This document shows, piece after piece, positions 1 through 8,315 of a DNA stretch of 64,000 nt. The position numbers and the translations under genes were made by a program. Within the stretch, counting starts at the first letter, position 1. Every line of letters starts with the position of its first letter. The stretch lies in NCBI RefSeq assembly GCF_038008325.1, contig NZ_JBBOYW010000001.1, positions 1,354,001-1,418,000 on the forward strand. The letters run 5' to 3'. Origin of the DNA: Lysinibacillus sp. FSL K6-0232. Lineage in GTDB: Bacteria > Bacillota > Bacilli > Bacillales_A > Planococcaceae. Below the pieces are notes generated by a model. The model was not told the origin of the DNA. It saw only the letters and a list, made by a program, of their open reading frames with translations, and made no database searches.

Positions 1-1178
1 CAGAAGCCCTGATCATGTTGCTAGCTTTTTAGCCTCATTTGCTAGTTCACCTGAGGTATTTGAACGTGGGGGAGAAGGTTTTGGAGAAAATGTTGTGAAT
101 TTCTACAAGCATGTGCGTGATAAAGATTTATATGTAACATATGTTATCATTCCACCGCAAATTGACCGAAGTAAAGCAGCCCATGAATTGGAAGATAAAT
201 TTCTACCAGTGGGTGTTTATGAAGAAAAAGAGGACGGTATTGTTGTAAGAGGCTCTCAAATGCTTGGCACAGCATCAGCAGTATCTGATTATTTATTTGT
301 AAGTTGTCTTACTCCACTACGTCCTGGGGATGAAGACTATGCATTGTCCTTTGTATTACCGATTCATGCAAAAGGGTTAAAATTTTATGCAAGACCTAGT
401 TATGCTGACAAATCACCAAGCACATTTGATTATCCATTATCTTCTCGTTTTGATGAAAGCGATTCATTAGTTGTTTTTGATGATGTATTTATTCCATGGT
501 CAGATATTTTTGTTTACAAAAATATTGATATTGTGAGAGCACAGTTCCATGAAACGCCAGCACACGTATTAGGTAATAATCAAGCCCAAATAAGATTTAG
601 TAATAAATTGAAATTCTTAATTGGTGCAGCACGCAAAGTGACAGCAATGAACGGAATAGATAAGATTCCTTCTGTTCAAGAAAAGCTAGGTGAACTTGCA
701 TCTATTGCAGCTTCTGTAGAAGGTAACCTGTTAGCATCCGAATATAATTGTATCATTGATAAAAATGGTGTAGCACGACCAGACCCGCGTTTCCTTTATG
801 GTGTAGTTGGTCAGCAGGATATTATTTATGCTTCAGTTATTAGAATTTTAAGAGAGCTATGTGGGGGAGGCGTTTTACAATTACCTTCTTCCTACAAAGA
901 AACTGATCAATCCTGAAACGAAGGATGATATCTATCAATATATACGTTCTACAGGCGTAGGTGCTGAGGAGAAAATTAAATTATTTAAGTTAGTATGGGA
1001 TATCATTGGATCAGAATTTAGTGGGAGACATCAACAGTACGAAATGTTCTATAATGGTGCACCATTCGTTACGAAAGGCTATTCATTTAGAAATTATGGA
1101 TATGAAGAACCAGTGAAAATGGTTGAAGCTTTTTTAGAAAGTTATTCTCTTCCTACACAAGTGGAGGAGCTCGTTTAG
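1..1178 (+). pseudogene. HpaB-like flavin-dependent monooxygenase, large subunit; 5' end outside window, frameshifted
   Basis: The reading frame is already open at base 2 and encodes the C-terminal two thirds of a 4-hydroxyphenylacetate 3-monooxygenase (HpaB)-type enzyme, which uses reduced FAD/FMN supplied by a separate reductase (here probably the gene at 5985). It runs in one frame to a stop at 916, just after the residues GVLQLPSSYKE. The remainder (LINPETKDDIYQYIRSTG and onward, to 1178) continues in the next frame. Removing one A from the GAAACTG at about 899-905 joins the two frames without losing a conserved residue. So the sequence shows one gene with a single-base insertion, not two genes. 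It could be a true inactivating mutation or a base-calling error in a short A run. The substrate cannot be read from the sequence; the neighbours suggest a small aromatic or N-heterocycle. Confidence 0.85.
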
Positions 1179-1206
1179 GAAATATAGATAAAAGGATGTT
1201 GAAAAA

Positions 1207-1998
1207 ATGAAGATTGCATCAATACAATTAGAGATTAAAGATAATGAATCTAAAAACGCTCGTATAGATCGTGTGGAAGCAATGATTGATAAATTAAAGG
1301 GTCAAGATTTAATTGTTCTACCTGAAACATGGGCAACTGGGTACTTTGCATTTGATCGATATGTTGATGAATCGGAAGAAATTAATGGAGATTTTGTACA
1401 GCGATTCTCTTCAAAGGCAAAAGAAATTCGTTCTTATCTATTTGCAGGCAGCTTTATAGAAAGAAATAATGGAAAATTCTATAACACTAGTGTTTTATTT
1501 TCTCCAGAGGGTGCACTTATTGGAACCTATAGAAAAATTCATCTATTCCGTTATGGTTCACAGGAGGGGCAAATTTTAACGAGAGGCAATGAAACAACTG
1601 TAGTAGATACAGACTTTGGGAAGGTAGGATTATCAACTTGCTATGATTTACGTTTCCCTGAATTGTACCGTGCAGAAGTAGATTTAGGAGCAGAGCTACT
1701 TCTTGTTACATCTGCTTGGCCACATGCCAGATTAGAGCATTGGAAAATATTTAATACAGCGCGAGCATTAGAAAACCAATGTTTCTTAATTTCAAGTAAC
1801 TGTGTTGGTCAGACGCATGGTGTTCATTTAGGTGGTCATAGTCAAGTGGTTGATCCTTGGGGAATTGTAATGGCAAGTGGAGGCGATGAAGAAACGATTG
1901 TAAAAACAGAAATTGATCCATCTCAAATCGCTTCTATTCGTGATGCTTTCCCAAATTTAAAGCATCGAGTTTTAGATAAACAGGAGGAATTAATTTAA
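1207..1998 (+). CDS. Carbon-nitrogen hydrolase (nitrilase superfamily amidase)
   Basis: A 263-residue CN-hydrolase. The catalytic triad of the superfamily is visible: Glu40 in LPETW, Lys110 in YRKIHLF and Cys145 in STCYDLRFPE. This triad hydrolyses non-peptide C-N bonds of amides or nitriles through a thioester. The length matches single-domain omega-amidase/MtnU-like members. It follows the monooxygenase by 28 bp, and its stop codon overlaps the start of the next gene (ATG at 1998), so it is translationally coupled in an operon. In this context it probably removes ammonia from a ring-cleavage or oxidised intermediate (inference). The specific substrate is unknown. Confidence 0.9.
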   Translation: MKIASIQLEIKDNESKNARIDRVEAMIDKLKGQDLIVLPETWATGYFAFDRYVDESEEINGDFVQRFSSKAKEIRSYLFAGSFIERNNGKFYNTSVLFSPEGALIGTYRKIHLFRYGSQEGQILTRGNETTVVDTDFGKVGLSTCYDLRFPELYRAEVDLGAELLLVTSAWPHARLEHWKIFNTARALENQCFLISSNCVGQTHGVHLGGHSQVVDPWGIVMASGGDEETIVKTEIDPSQIASIRDAFPNLKHRVLDKQEELI

Positions 1999-2672
1999 TG
2001 GATATTCATGTTTCTGGAGAACGTATAAGTGTAACTCCAAAACGTCTACTGATTGCTGGTTACACAGGGAAGGATCAGGCATCTGTAAAAAAACATATTG
2101 ATGAATTAAGAGAGATTGGCGTCCCAGCTCCTCCACAAGTTCCAATGATTTATGATATTTCAACAAATCTTCTTACGACAGATCAATCTATTTCAGTTGT
2201 TCAAGAAAGTAGTAGTGGAGAAGCAGAAGTAATTATTATGAGTGTTAAGGGAAAATGGTATGTAGGGCTTGGAAGTGACCATACGGATCGTGAGCTTGAA
2301 AAAGTGTCTATTCAAAAATCCAAACAAGTTTGCAGCAAGCCTATCTCTACACAGTTTTGGTCTTTAGATGATATTGAAAATCATTGGGATGACATTGAAA
2401 TGAGAAGCTGGATGATTGTTGATGGTGATAAGAAAGAGTATCAAGCAGGAACACTTGGAGAATTCCTCCAGCCTAAAGATTTACTTAAAATTATAAAAGA
2501 GCGTGGATACTACAGTGAGGATATGGTTGTATTTTGTGGAACGCTTCCTATTATAACTGGTGAATTTATTTACGGTGATGGTTTTTCAGCAGAATTATAT
2601 GACCGTTTAACGGACAGCAAAATCCAATTAGATTATAAGGTTCATATTCTGACAGATGCGGAGGTTGTATAA
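1998..2672 (+). CDS. DUF2848 (fumarylacetoacetate hydrolase-like) protein
   Basis: A 224-residue protein recognised as DUF2848 from the N-terminal RLLIAGYTGKD segment, the PPQVPMIYDIS segment and the GLGSDHTDRELE motif typical of that family. DUF2848 proteins resemble the fumarylacetoacetase fold and occur in catabolic operons, where a C-C hydrolase or decarboxylase role is plausible but unproven. The start overlaps the stop of the C-N hydrolase by one base (TAATG), and the next gene begins two bases after this stop, so the three are tightly coupled. Function here is inferred only from context. Confidence 0.8.
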   Translation: MDIHVSGERISVTPKRLLIAGYTGKDQASVKKHIDELREIGVPAPPQVPMIYDISTNLLTTDQSISVVQESSSGEAEVIIMSVKGKWYVGLGSDHTDRELEKVSIQKSKQVCSKPISTQFWSLDDIENHWDDIEMRSWMIVDGDKKEYQAGTLGEFLQPKDLLKIIKERGYYSEDMVVFCGTLPIITGEFIYGDGFSAELYDRLTDSKIQLDYKVHILTDAEVV

Positions 2673-2673
2673 T

Positions 2674-3390
2674 ATGAGGAAATCAGAAATAGAAGTTACG
2701 ATTAAGCCTGAACACGAGTTTATTGATTATAAAACGTTTGAAGCAACTCCGTCAAAAACAGTGGAAGGCTCAGCACAACGTATTATTGCTCAAATCCCAG
2801 GTACGGAAGTAGCCACTCGTATTCTTGAACTGGGGGCAGGAACAGATACATCTCCAGATGGTGTACAAATCCATGACTTCTGGGAAGAACTATACATTAT
2901 AGAAGGATCATTAATTGATCTACGTCTAAACGAGGAATTTACGGCGGGAATGGTTGCATGTCGCCCTCCGGGTATGGAGCATGGTCCATGGAAATCACCA
3001 AATGGCTGTAAAATTTTCGAAGTTCGTTATTATGCAGACCAAGAAAAAGAAGAACATGAATTTGTGGATTATAAAACGTTTGAAGCAACTCCGTCAAAAA
3101 CAGTGGAAGGCTCAGCACAACGTATTATTGCTCAAATTCCAGGTACGGAAGTAGCCACTCGTATTCTTGAACTGGGGGCAGGAACAGATACATCTCCAGA
3201 TGGTGTACAAATTCATGACTTCTGGGAAGAACTATACATTATAGAAGGCTCACTTATTGACCTACGTCTAAACGAGGAATTTACGGCGGGAATGGTTGCG
3301 TGTCGCCCTCCGGGTATGGAGCATGGTCCATGGAAATCACCAAATGGCTGTAAAATTTTTGAGGTTCGATATTACACTAATAACGAATAA
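2674..3390 (+). CDS. Double-cupin protein produced by an internal tandem duplication
   Basis: A 238-residue protein made of two almost identical cupin domains, each about 114 residues. Each copy contains the cupin-type segments HDFWEELYIIEGSLID and CRPPGMEHGPW. The ATG at 2674 is preferred over the upstream in-frame start at 2656 because GGAGG at about 2660 is well spaced to it. Single-domain cupins of this kind (ChrR/RmlC-like) are usually about 110-120 residues, so this is a fusion of two copies of one ancestral gene. The His and Glu residues could bind a metal for a dioxygenase, isomerase or decarboxylase step. It lies in the catabolic operon, two bases after the DUF2848 gene. Confidence 0.8.
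   Translation: MRKSEIEVTIKPEHEFIDYKTFEATPSKTVEGSAQRIIAQIPGTEVATRILELGAGTDTSPDGVQIHDFWEELYIIEGSLIDLRLNEEFTAGMVACRPPGMEHGPWKSPNGCKIFEVRYYADQEKEEHEFVDYKTFEATPSKTVEGSAQRIIAQIPGTEVATRILELGAGTDTSPDGVQIHDFWEELYIIEGSLIDLRLNEEFTAGMVACRPPGMEHGPWKSPNGCKIFEVRYYTNNE
2710..3387 (+). repeat. 342-bp in-frame tandem duplication inside the cupin gene
   Basis: The segment starting at 2710 (GAACACGAGTTTATTGATTA) recurs at 3052 (GAACATGAATTTGTGGATTA), an exact offset of 342 bp or 114 codons. Most differences between copies are third-position changes (for example ATAGAAGGATCATTAATT versus ATAGAAGGCTCACTTATT), so the encoded domains are nearly identical. Confidence 0.95.
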
Positions 3391-3464
3391 GTGGTTAAAT
3401 TATATAGAAGCTAATTAGATGGGGTGAAGAATCTCATCTAAAATGCCTCTGCTATTAATACGTA

Positions 3465-3488
3465 TGTGAAATTCGACAAAATTTCACA
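3465..3488. promoter_or_regulatory. Inverted repeat TGTGAAATT-N6-AATTTCACA
   Basis: Perfect 9-bp arms at 3465-3473 and 3480-3488 lie in the gap between the cupin gene and the FAD-synthetase-like gene. No T-run follows, so a protein-binding site is more likely than a terminator. The regulator is not identified. Confidence 0.45.
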
Positions 3489-3505
3489 ATTTTTCTCACT
3501 ATTTA

Positions 3506-3529
3506 ATGTATACACAGTACAGTATACAT
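3506..3529. promoter_or_regulatory. GntR-type operator candidate ATGTATAC-N8-GTATACAT
   Basis: Perfect 8-bp arms (3506-3513 and 3522-3529) separated by 8 bp, about 60 bp upstream of the start at 3589. GTATAC-containing palindromes are characteristic of GntR-family operators. No GntR gene is in the window, so the assignment rests on the motif alone. It suggests that the second half of the catabolic cluster (3589-6461) has its own regulated promoter. Confidence 0.5.
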
Positions 3530-3588
3530 AATTGGTGTAAAATTTGTTCCTTTAATAATCAAATAGCTTGTAGAGAAGGTGAAGCATA

Positions 3589-4455
3589 GTGGAAATTTTA
3601 CATTTAACACATCCAATGAATGAGCCATTAGACATTCAAGAACCACATGTGATGGCTTTAGGTTTTTTCGATGGTGTTCATTTAGGTCACCAGTTTTTAT
3701 TACAGCAAGCAAAGAAAATTGCCAACAAAAAAAATTTAAAATTAACTGTTATGACCTTTGATCCTCATCCTAGTGAGATTATCAAATGTGAAGCAGATAG
3801 AAAATATTTAACCCCGTTGGCTTCTAAACTTGAAGAAATGTCTAAACATGGTGTAGATAAAGTTTTTGTAATGAATTTTACATTGCCATTCGCTTCACTT
3901 CCTGCAAGCGAATTTATTAATCAATATATAATAAATCTTCGTGCAACCCATATTGTTGTGGGCTTTGATTTCACCTTTGGTTATAAAGCCCAAGGCAATG
4001 TAGACTATTTACGACAGGTCAGTATGTACAATCCCTTTGAAGTTACAGTAATTTCAAAAAGGGTCACGAATGATAATAAAATAAGTTCAACCTTAATTAG
4101 AGAGCTAATAAGTGAAGGCGATGTCCATTTAGTCCCGTACTACTTAGGGAAACATTATGAAATGAATGGGTTGATAAATTTCCCGATGAATTTGTATACA
4201 CAACAGAAGTTAAATAATATTAAGTTTCAAATTCAGGGGAAGTACATTTTGCCGAAAAGAGGTCTCTATAAAGTGGAAATTACAAATGGGGATAGAACTA
4301 TTCAAGGTTTCTTTAAGCATAATAGCTCTCACGACAATCACTTTGAGCTGAGCAGTAATAAGCTGGAAAGGTTGAAGCAAGGAAATCAAACAGAAATTAC
4401 TGTTAAATTTTTTAACAAAGTAGCCTATATGGATACTATACCTATTTGGAATTAA
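3589..4455 (+). CDS. FAD synthetase-like protein (RibF family) with degenerate kinase part
   Basis: A 288-residue protein starting with GTG behind GAGAAGGTGA. The N-terminal half is a RibF-type nucleotidyltransferase domain: GFFDGVHLGHQ matches the nucleotide-binding G-F-x-D-G-x-H-x-G-H motif, and SSTLIRELI is the second conserved ATP-site segment. Full RibF proteins (about 310-320 residues) carry a C-terminal riboflavin kinase domain with an FPTANL-like motif; here the equivalent reads NFPMNLYTQQ and the kinase signature is not recognisable. It may therefore adenylate FMN to FAD only. Its place between a flavin monooxygenase and a flavin reductase suggests it supplies FAD to that system (inference). 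Confidence 0.75.
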   Translation: MEILHLTHPMNEPLDIQEPHVMALGFFDGVHLGHQFLLQQAKKIANKKNLKLTVMTFDPHPSEIIKCEADRKYLTPLASKLEEMSKHGVDKVFVMNFTLPFASLPASEFINQYIINLRATHIVVGFDFTFGYKAQGNVDYLRQVSMYNPFEVTVISKRVTNDNKISSTLIRELISEGDVHLVPYYLGKHYEMNGLINFPMNLYTQQKLNNIKFQIQGKYILPKRGLYKVEITNGDRTIQGFFKHNSSHDNHFELSSNKLERLKQGNQTEITVKFFNKVAYMDTIPIWN

Positions 4456-4508
4456 AGTTTATTTACAAATCTGTATTTAAAAATCAAATAGTTGGGGGAA
4501 TGTGATGA

Positions 4509-5837
4509 ATGAGAAAAGAACAATCAACTGCAAGTTCCCGAAAAGTATTATTCGCTAGTTTAGTGGGCAGTACGATTGAATTTTATGATTTCTTTCTTTA
4601 TGGTACCGTGGCAGCGCTTGTTTTCAATAAACTGTTTTTCCCAAGCCATGATCCATATGTAAGTCTGTTACTTGCTTACGCTTCCTTTGGTGTTACGTTT
4701 TTTATTCGCCCTCTTGGTGGTCTTATTTTTAGCCATATGGGCGATAAATTTGGAAGAAAAAATACCCTTGTTATCTCACTTTTATTAATGGGGATTTCAA
4801 CAGTATGTATAGGCTTGTTGCCAACGTATAGTACAATCGGAATTTTAGCGCCCATTCTACTTGTATTCTTACGACTCCTACAAGGGGTTGCTGTTGGTGG
4901 AGAATGGGGAGGAGCTGTTCTTCTAGCAGTTGAAAATGCACCGAAAGAAAAACGAGGGTTTTATGGAAGTTTCCCAGCGATGGGGATCCCTCTGGGTATG
5001 CTACTTGGAACAACAGCTATTTCAATAATGACTTTACTTCCAGAAGGGCAATTTCTTTCATGGGGATGGAGAATTCCTTTTTTACTAAGTGCAGTTTTGG
5101 TGATTACTGGTTTATGGATACGCCGTGGCATTGAAGAAACCTCAGCATTTAGTGAAGAAAAACAAAAAGGAAATGTTGTAAAAATCCCTCTTTTTGAAAC
5201 ACTACGTTATCATTGGAAAGCTGTGTTAATTTCATTAGGAGCAAAATGTGTTGAAGTAGGTCCATTCTATCTATTCACAACATTTTTTATCTCCTACGCT
5301 ACAGATAGCATAGGTTTCACAAGAACTACAGCATTAAACATTATTACTGTTGCAACTATTGTAACGACATTATGTATTCCAATAATGGGGAAATTATCGG
5401 ATGTATTGGGCCGTAAACGTGTATTCATGATGGGAGCAGCCGGCATTGCTCTCTTCTCGTTCCCTTATTATTATTTATTGTCAACAGCCTCAACATTTTG
5501 GGCTTATGCCGTTTCCATTATTGGTTTAGGCATTCTATGGTCTTCCATTGCAAGTATAATTGGCACAATGTTTACAGAAATGTTCAGTACAAATGTTGGC
5601 TACACGGGAATAACACTTGGCTATCAAGCAGGATCGGCATTGTTTGGAGGAACTGCTCCTATGATCGCTACTGTCTTACTAAGTGCTTATAATAACTCTT
5701 GGGTTCCACTCGCTATTTTTATTGCGATCCTTTCTGTGGCCTCATTTATCTCTGTAACATTTTTACGCAAAGCGCCAGTGATGGAAGAGGGCCTAGTAGA
5801 TCAATCATTACCTCAGAAAGAGCTAGTTATTAAATAG
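4509..5837 (+). CDS. MFS transporter, metabolite:H+ symporter (MHS) family
   Basis: A 442-residue polytopic membrane protein with about 12 hydrophobic segments. The start region (STIEFYDFFLYGTVAALVF) and the loop GDKFGRKNTLVISLLLMG are hallmarks of the MHS branch of the major facilitator superfamily, which imports organic acids, aromatic acids and osmolytes with protons (ProP, ShiA and KgtP relatives). GGGGGA precedes ATG 4509. A second ATG at 4505 is in another frame. In this cluster it is the obvious uptake system for the monooxygenase substrate (inference). Confidence 0.88.
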   Translation: MRKEQSTASSRKVLFASLVGSTIEFYDFFLYGTVAALVFNKLFFPSHDPYVSLLLAYASFGVTFFIRPLGGLIFSHMGDKFGRKNTLVISLLLMGISTVCIGLLPTYSTIGILAPILLVFLRLLQGVAVGGEWGGAVLLAVENAPKEKRGFYGSFPAMGIPLGMLLGTTAISIMTLLPEGQFLSWGWRIPFLLSAVLVITGLWIRRGIEETSAFSEEKQKGNVVKIPLFETLRYHWKAVLISLGAKCVEVGPFYLFTTFFISYATDSIGFTRTTALNIITVATIVTTLCIPIMGKLSDVLGRKRVFMMGAAGIALFSFPYYYLLSTASTFWAYAVSIIGLGILWSSIASIIGTMFTEMFSTNVGYTGITLGYQAGSALFGGTAPMIATVLLSAYNNSWVPLAIFIAILSVASFISVTFLRKAPVMEEGLVDQSLPQKELVIK

Positions 5838-5984
5838 CTAGGTTGAAAAGGTAGTTGATATAATTTCTGAATATTCAGTTATTTATATCCAAGGTTCCTA
5901 AATCAATAGGAAGACACGATAAAATTATTTATAGCTCATTTTAAATCTATAATAAAACACTTTTAATTTTAAGGAGGAAGTCAA

Positions 5985-6461
5985 ATGATGGATGATAGAA
6001 CTTTTAGAAATGCAATGGGTAAATTTGCTACAGGGGTAACAGTGATTACAACAGTTATAGACGGAGAAGCGCATGGTATGACAGCCAATGCATTTATGTC
6101 GGTATCGCTTGACCCAAAATTGGTGTTAATATCAATTGGTGAAAAAGCTAGAATGCTAGATAAAATTAATACGTCAGGCAAATTCGCTGTTAATATATTG
6201 TCAGAGGAACAAAAAGAACTATCAATGCATTTTGCGGGACAAATTAAAGAAGAACGTGAAGTTGAATTTGACTGGGTAAATGAACTACCAGTATTAAAGA
6301 ATGCATTAGCAAATATTGTATGTAATGTTCATAGCAAGCAAATTGCAGGAGATCATACACTCTTTATTGGAGAAGTAACTGATATCGTTATGAGTGAAGG
6401 GTCACCACTTGCTTTCTATGAAGGGAAATATAGCACAGTTAGTCAGCTTGTAAACTTGTAA
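5985..6461 (+). CDS. Flavin reductase (HpaC-like), small component of the monooxygenase
   Basis: A 158-residue flavin-reductase-like protein. FRNAMGKFATGVTVITT and GMTANAFMSVSLDPKLVLISI are the conserved FMN-binding segments of NADH:flavin oxidoreductases that feed two-component monooxygenases. It is preceded by AAGGAGG at 5971 with good spacing to ATG 5985. It is the natural partner of the HpaB-like subunit at the window start, even though four genes lie between them. The reductase is intact while the oxygenase is frameshifted. Confidence 0.9.
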   Translation: MMDDRTFRNAMGKFATGVTVITTVIDGEAHGMTANAFMSVSLDPKLVLISIGEKARMLDKINTSGKFAVNILSEEQKELSMHFAGQIKEEREVEFDWVNELPVLKNALANIVCNVHSKQIAGDHTLFIGEVTDIVMSEGSPLAFYEGKYSTVSQLVNL

Positions 6462-6477
6462 AAGCGGTACATTGTTG

Positions 6478-6524
6478 AACTGCACCTCACTTGTTAGGTA
6501 GTGTCTAACAAGTGAGGTGCAGTT
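6478..6524 (+). terminator. 20-bp perfect hairpin after the flavin reductase gene
   Basis: Arms at 6478-6497 (AACTGCACCTCACTTGTTAG) and 6505-6524 are exact complements around a 7-base loop. There is no U-tract, so it may be a transcript-stabilising stem or a bidirectional stem rather than a strong intrinsic terminator. Confidence 0.6.
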
Positions 6525-6564
6525 AAATGTAGAGAGTCATGAAAAGTTGAAGTAAGAAAAATGC

Positions 6565-6605
6565 AAAGGATTGACTTGAAATGGATGTTCAAGCAATCCT
6601 TTTTA
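6565..6605 (+). terminator. Intrinsic terminator
   Basis: AAAGGATTGACTTGAA (6565-6580) pairs with TTCAAGCAATCCTTT (6588-6602) with one bulged A. A T-run follows directly. It closes the catabolic cluster. Confidence 0.7.
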
Positions 6606-6719
6606 CTATTTGCTGCTATTTTTTATTTATGTTATACGAACCTAAAATCATCAAGAAGTTGAGGGACATATAAAACCAACATGGGGAAAGCAGTATTCAA
6701 GAGGAATAGCATTATTTTT

Positions 6720-6744
6720 GAAAATAGTAATGATTACTATTTTC
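6720..6744. promoter_or_regulatory. Zur box upstream of folE2
   Basis: A perfect 25-bp palindrome: GAAAATAGTAAT (6720-6731), centre G, ATTACTATTTTC (6733-6744). Its core GTAAT-N-ATTAC is that of the B. subtilis Zur consensus (TCGTAATNATTACGA). It lies 70 bp before folE2, a well-known Zur target in Bacillales, so zinc-dependent repression of the folE2-dcd unit is expected. Confidence 0.88.
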
Positions 6745-6814
6745 TTTTATGTTACCATATAAAAGTATTAAACATTAACCTTAAATTTGATAAGTGTTGA
6801 AAAGGAGTTTGTGA

Positions 6815-7681
6815 ATGTTGAAAGCAGATACGATTAATTACAAGCTGAAAACTCTATTTCATAGTGAGGAAGCTTTTATCGATCAGCAAGAAGGCTTAAA
6901 GGATGTGCAGCAACAAAAGGGGGATTTTGAGTTTGACATTCAAGAAGTAGGAATATCGAATGTCAAATTACCAATCATTTTAAAGGAGCAAGATAGATTA
7001 CAGACTCCTTTAGCAACAATCAAACTGACAACATCTTTAAAAAGCAATGAACGTGGTACACATATGAGTCGGCTTATTCAAAATCTTGAACTATATTTAG
7101 TAAAGCCATTGACACTGCCATTATTAAAAGAATTAGTCCAACAAATAGCCTATTCGTTAAAGCAAGGGCGCGTTGATTTAGCAATTGATTTTCCGTGGGT
7201 CTTTGAAACAACTAGTCCTGTTACACAATTAACAAGCACGCAGCATGCTAATCTACAGTTAAACATTCGCTATGATAGTCACCAGACAATGGAGCTATGG
7301 GTTGCGATGAAAATAGGGGTCACAACGCTATGTCCATGCTCCAAAGAGATAAGTATCTACGGTGCACATAATCAGCGCGGCTTTATTACAATGCAAGCGA
7401 AGGCAGATGAAACAACAATTAGCGACAGCTGGAAACATGACTTAAAAAATATTGCTTTATCGAATGCGAGTGCCCCTATTTATAATGTATTAAAACGTGA
7501 GGATGAAAAATTTGTGACGGAGGAAGCATATCAAAATCCAAGATTTGTGGAAGATTTAGCTCGATTGGTGGCAGCGGATTTGGAAGAAGTACACTGGATT
7601 AAAAATTATAAAGTAACTTGTGAAAATGAAGAATCCATTCATTTACATAATGCAATTGCTGTCATTGAACGCAATAAATAA
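6815..7681 (+). CDS. folE2: GTP cyclohydrolase FolE2 (type IB)
   Basis: A 288-residue COG1469 enzyme catalysing GTP to 7,8-dihydroneopterin triphosphate, the first step of folate synthesis. The diagnostic segment VTTLCPCSKEISIYGAHNQRG carries the active-site cysteine motif (Cys173 and Cys175). FolE2 tolerates metals other than zinc and replaces the zinc enzyme FolE during zinc starvation. A Zur box lies directly upstream, as in the B. subtilis yciA locus. AAAAGGAG precedes ATG 6815. The dCTP deaminase follows after 17 bp, so the two are probably cotranscribed. Confidence 0.95.
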   Translation: MLKADTINYKLKTLFHSEEAFIDQQEGLKDVQQQKGDFEFDIQEVGISNVKLPIILKEQDRLQTPLATIKLTTSLKSNERGTHMSRLIQNLELYLVKPLTLPLLKELVQQIAYSLKQGRVDLAIDFPWVFETTSPVTQLTSTQHANLQLNIRYDSHQTMELWVAMKIGVTTLCPCSKEISIYGAHNQRGFITMQAKADETTISDSWKHDLKNIALSNASAPIYNVLKREDEKFVTEEAYQNPRFVEDLARLVAADLEEVHWIKNYKVTCENEESIHLHNAIAVIERNK

Positions 7682-7698
7682 TGGAAGGAGGGGCATAG

Positions 7699-8235
7699 AT
7701 GGTACTTTCAGATCAAACAATACAAAGCTTACTTCATCATGAATCTATGAAAATTCAACCATTAGGAACAAAGCAAATACAACCTGCTTCTGTCGATTTA
7801 AGGCTAGGCAACCACTTTTTAAAGGCTATGCCAAATGAAGATAATAGTCTTAATATTACTCAAGCAATGACGTATGAGGAAATAATAGCAGAGAAAATAA
7901 CTATTCCTCCTAAATCCTTCCTGTTAGCGACAACGAAAGAATATATAGAGTTGCCCAATTTTTTAACAGCCTTTGTGGAGGGAAGAAGTTCTATAGGAAG
8001 AATGGGCTTGTTTATCCAAAATGCAGGCTGGGTTGATCCTGGCTTTGCGGGGCAAATCACGTTGGAATTATTTAATGCCAATGATACAGCAGTCGTTATA
8101 GAAGAGGGAATTCGGATTTGCCAGCTTGTCTTTGTTAAAACGGATATACCTGTTGTAAATGAGTACAACGGAAAATACAAATATCAAACGAATGCAGTAG
8201 GCAGCAAAATTTATTTAGATCAAGATAGAGAATAA
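7699..8235 (+). CDS. dcd: dCTP deaminase (Dcd/dUTPase superfamily)
   Basis: A 178-residue trimeric dUTPase-fold protein. VEGRSSIGRMGLFIQNAGWVD and GFAGQITLELFN are the nucleotide-binding and catalytic-glutamate motifs of dCTP deaminase, which converts dCTP to dUTP. The length is typical. GGAAGGAGGGG precedes ATG 7699. Bacilli usually make dUMP through the zinc enzyme dCMP deaminase (ComEB). Dcd chemistry needs no zinc, so its place behind a Zur box next to folE2 suggests a zinc-sparing route to dUMP/dTMP (inference). A bifunctional deaminase/dUTPase cannot be excluded. Confidence 0.88.
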   Translation: MVLSDQTIQSLLHHESMKIQPLGTKQIQPASVDLRLGNHFLKAMPNEDNSLNITQAMTYEEIIAEKITIPPKSFLLATTKEYIELPNFLTAFVEGRSSIGRMGLFIQNAGWVDPGFAGQITLELFNANDTAVVIEEGIRICQLVFVKTDIPVVNEYNGKYKYQTNAVGSKIYLDQDRE

Positions 8236-8281
8236 AAAAACTTGCAATATGATTTATTTTGTGATTTACTTTGTAAGTATT

Positions 8282-8302
8282 AAATCGTAATAATTACTAT
8301 TT
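8282..8302. promoter_or_regulatory. Zur box upstream of the first COG0523 GTPase
   Basis: AAATCGTAAT (8282-8291), centre A, ATTACTATTT (8293-8302). This matches the Zur consensus AAATCGTAAT-N-ATTACGATTT at all but one of the arm positions. It ends only 14 bp before the start at 8316, overlapping the region just upstream of the ribosome binding site, so bound Zur would block transcription of the GTPase operon. Confidence 0.9.
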
Positions 8303-8315
8303 AAGGAGGTTGCAT

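Noticed and set aside
95..1178. Two separate short genes at the left edge
   Set aside because: The second ORF continues the first protein after a one-base shift, and no ribosome binding site precedes it.
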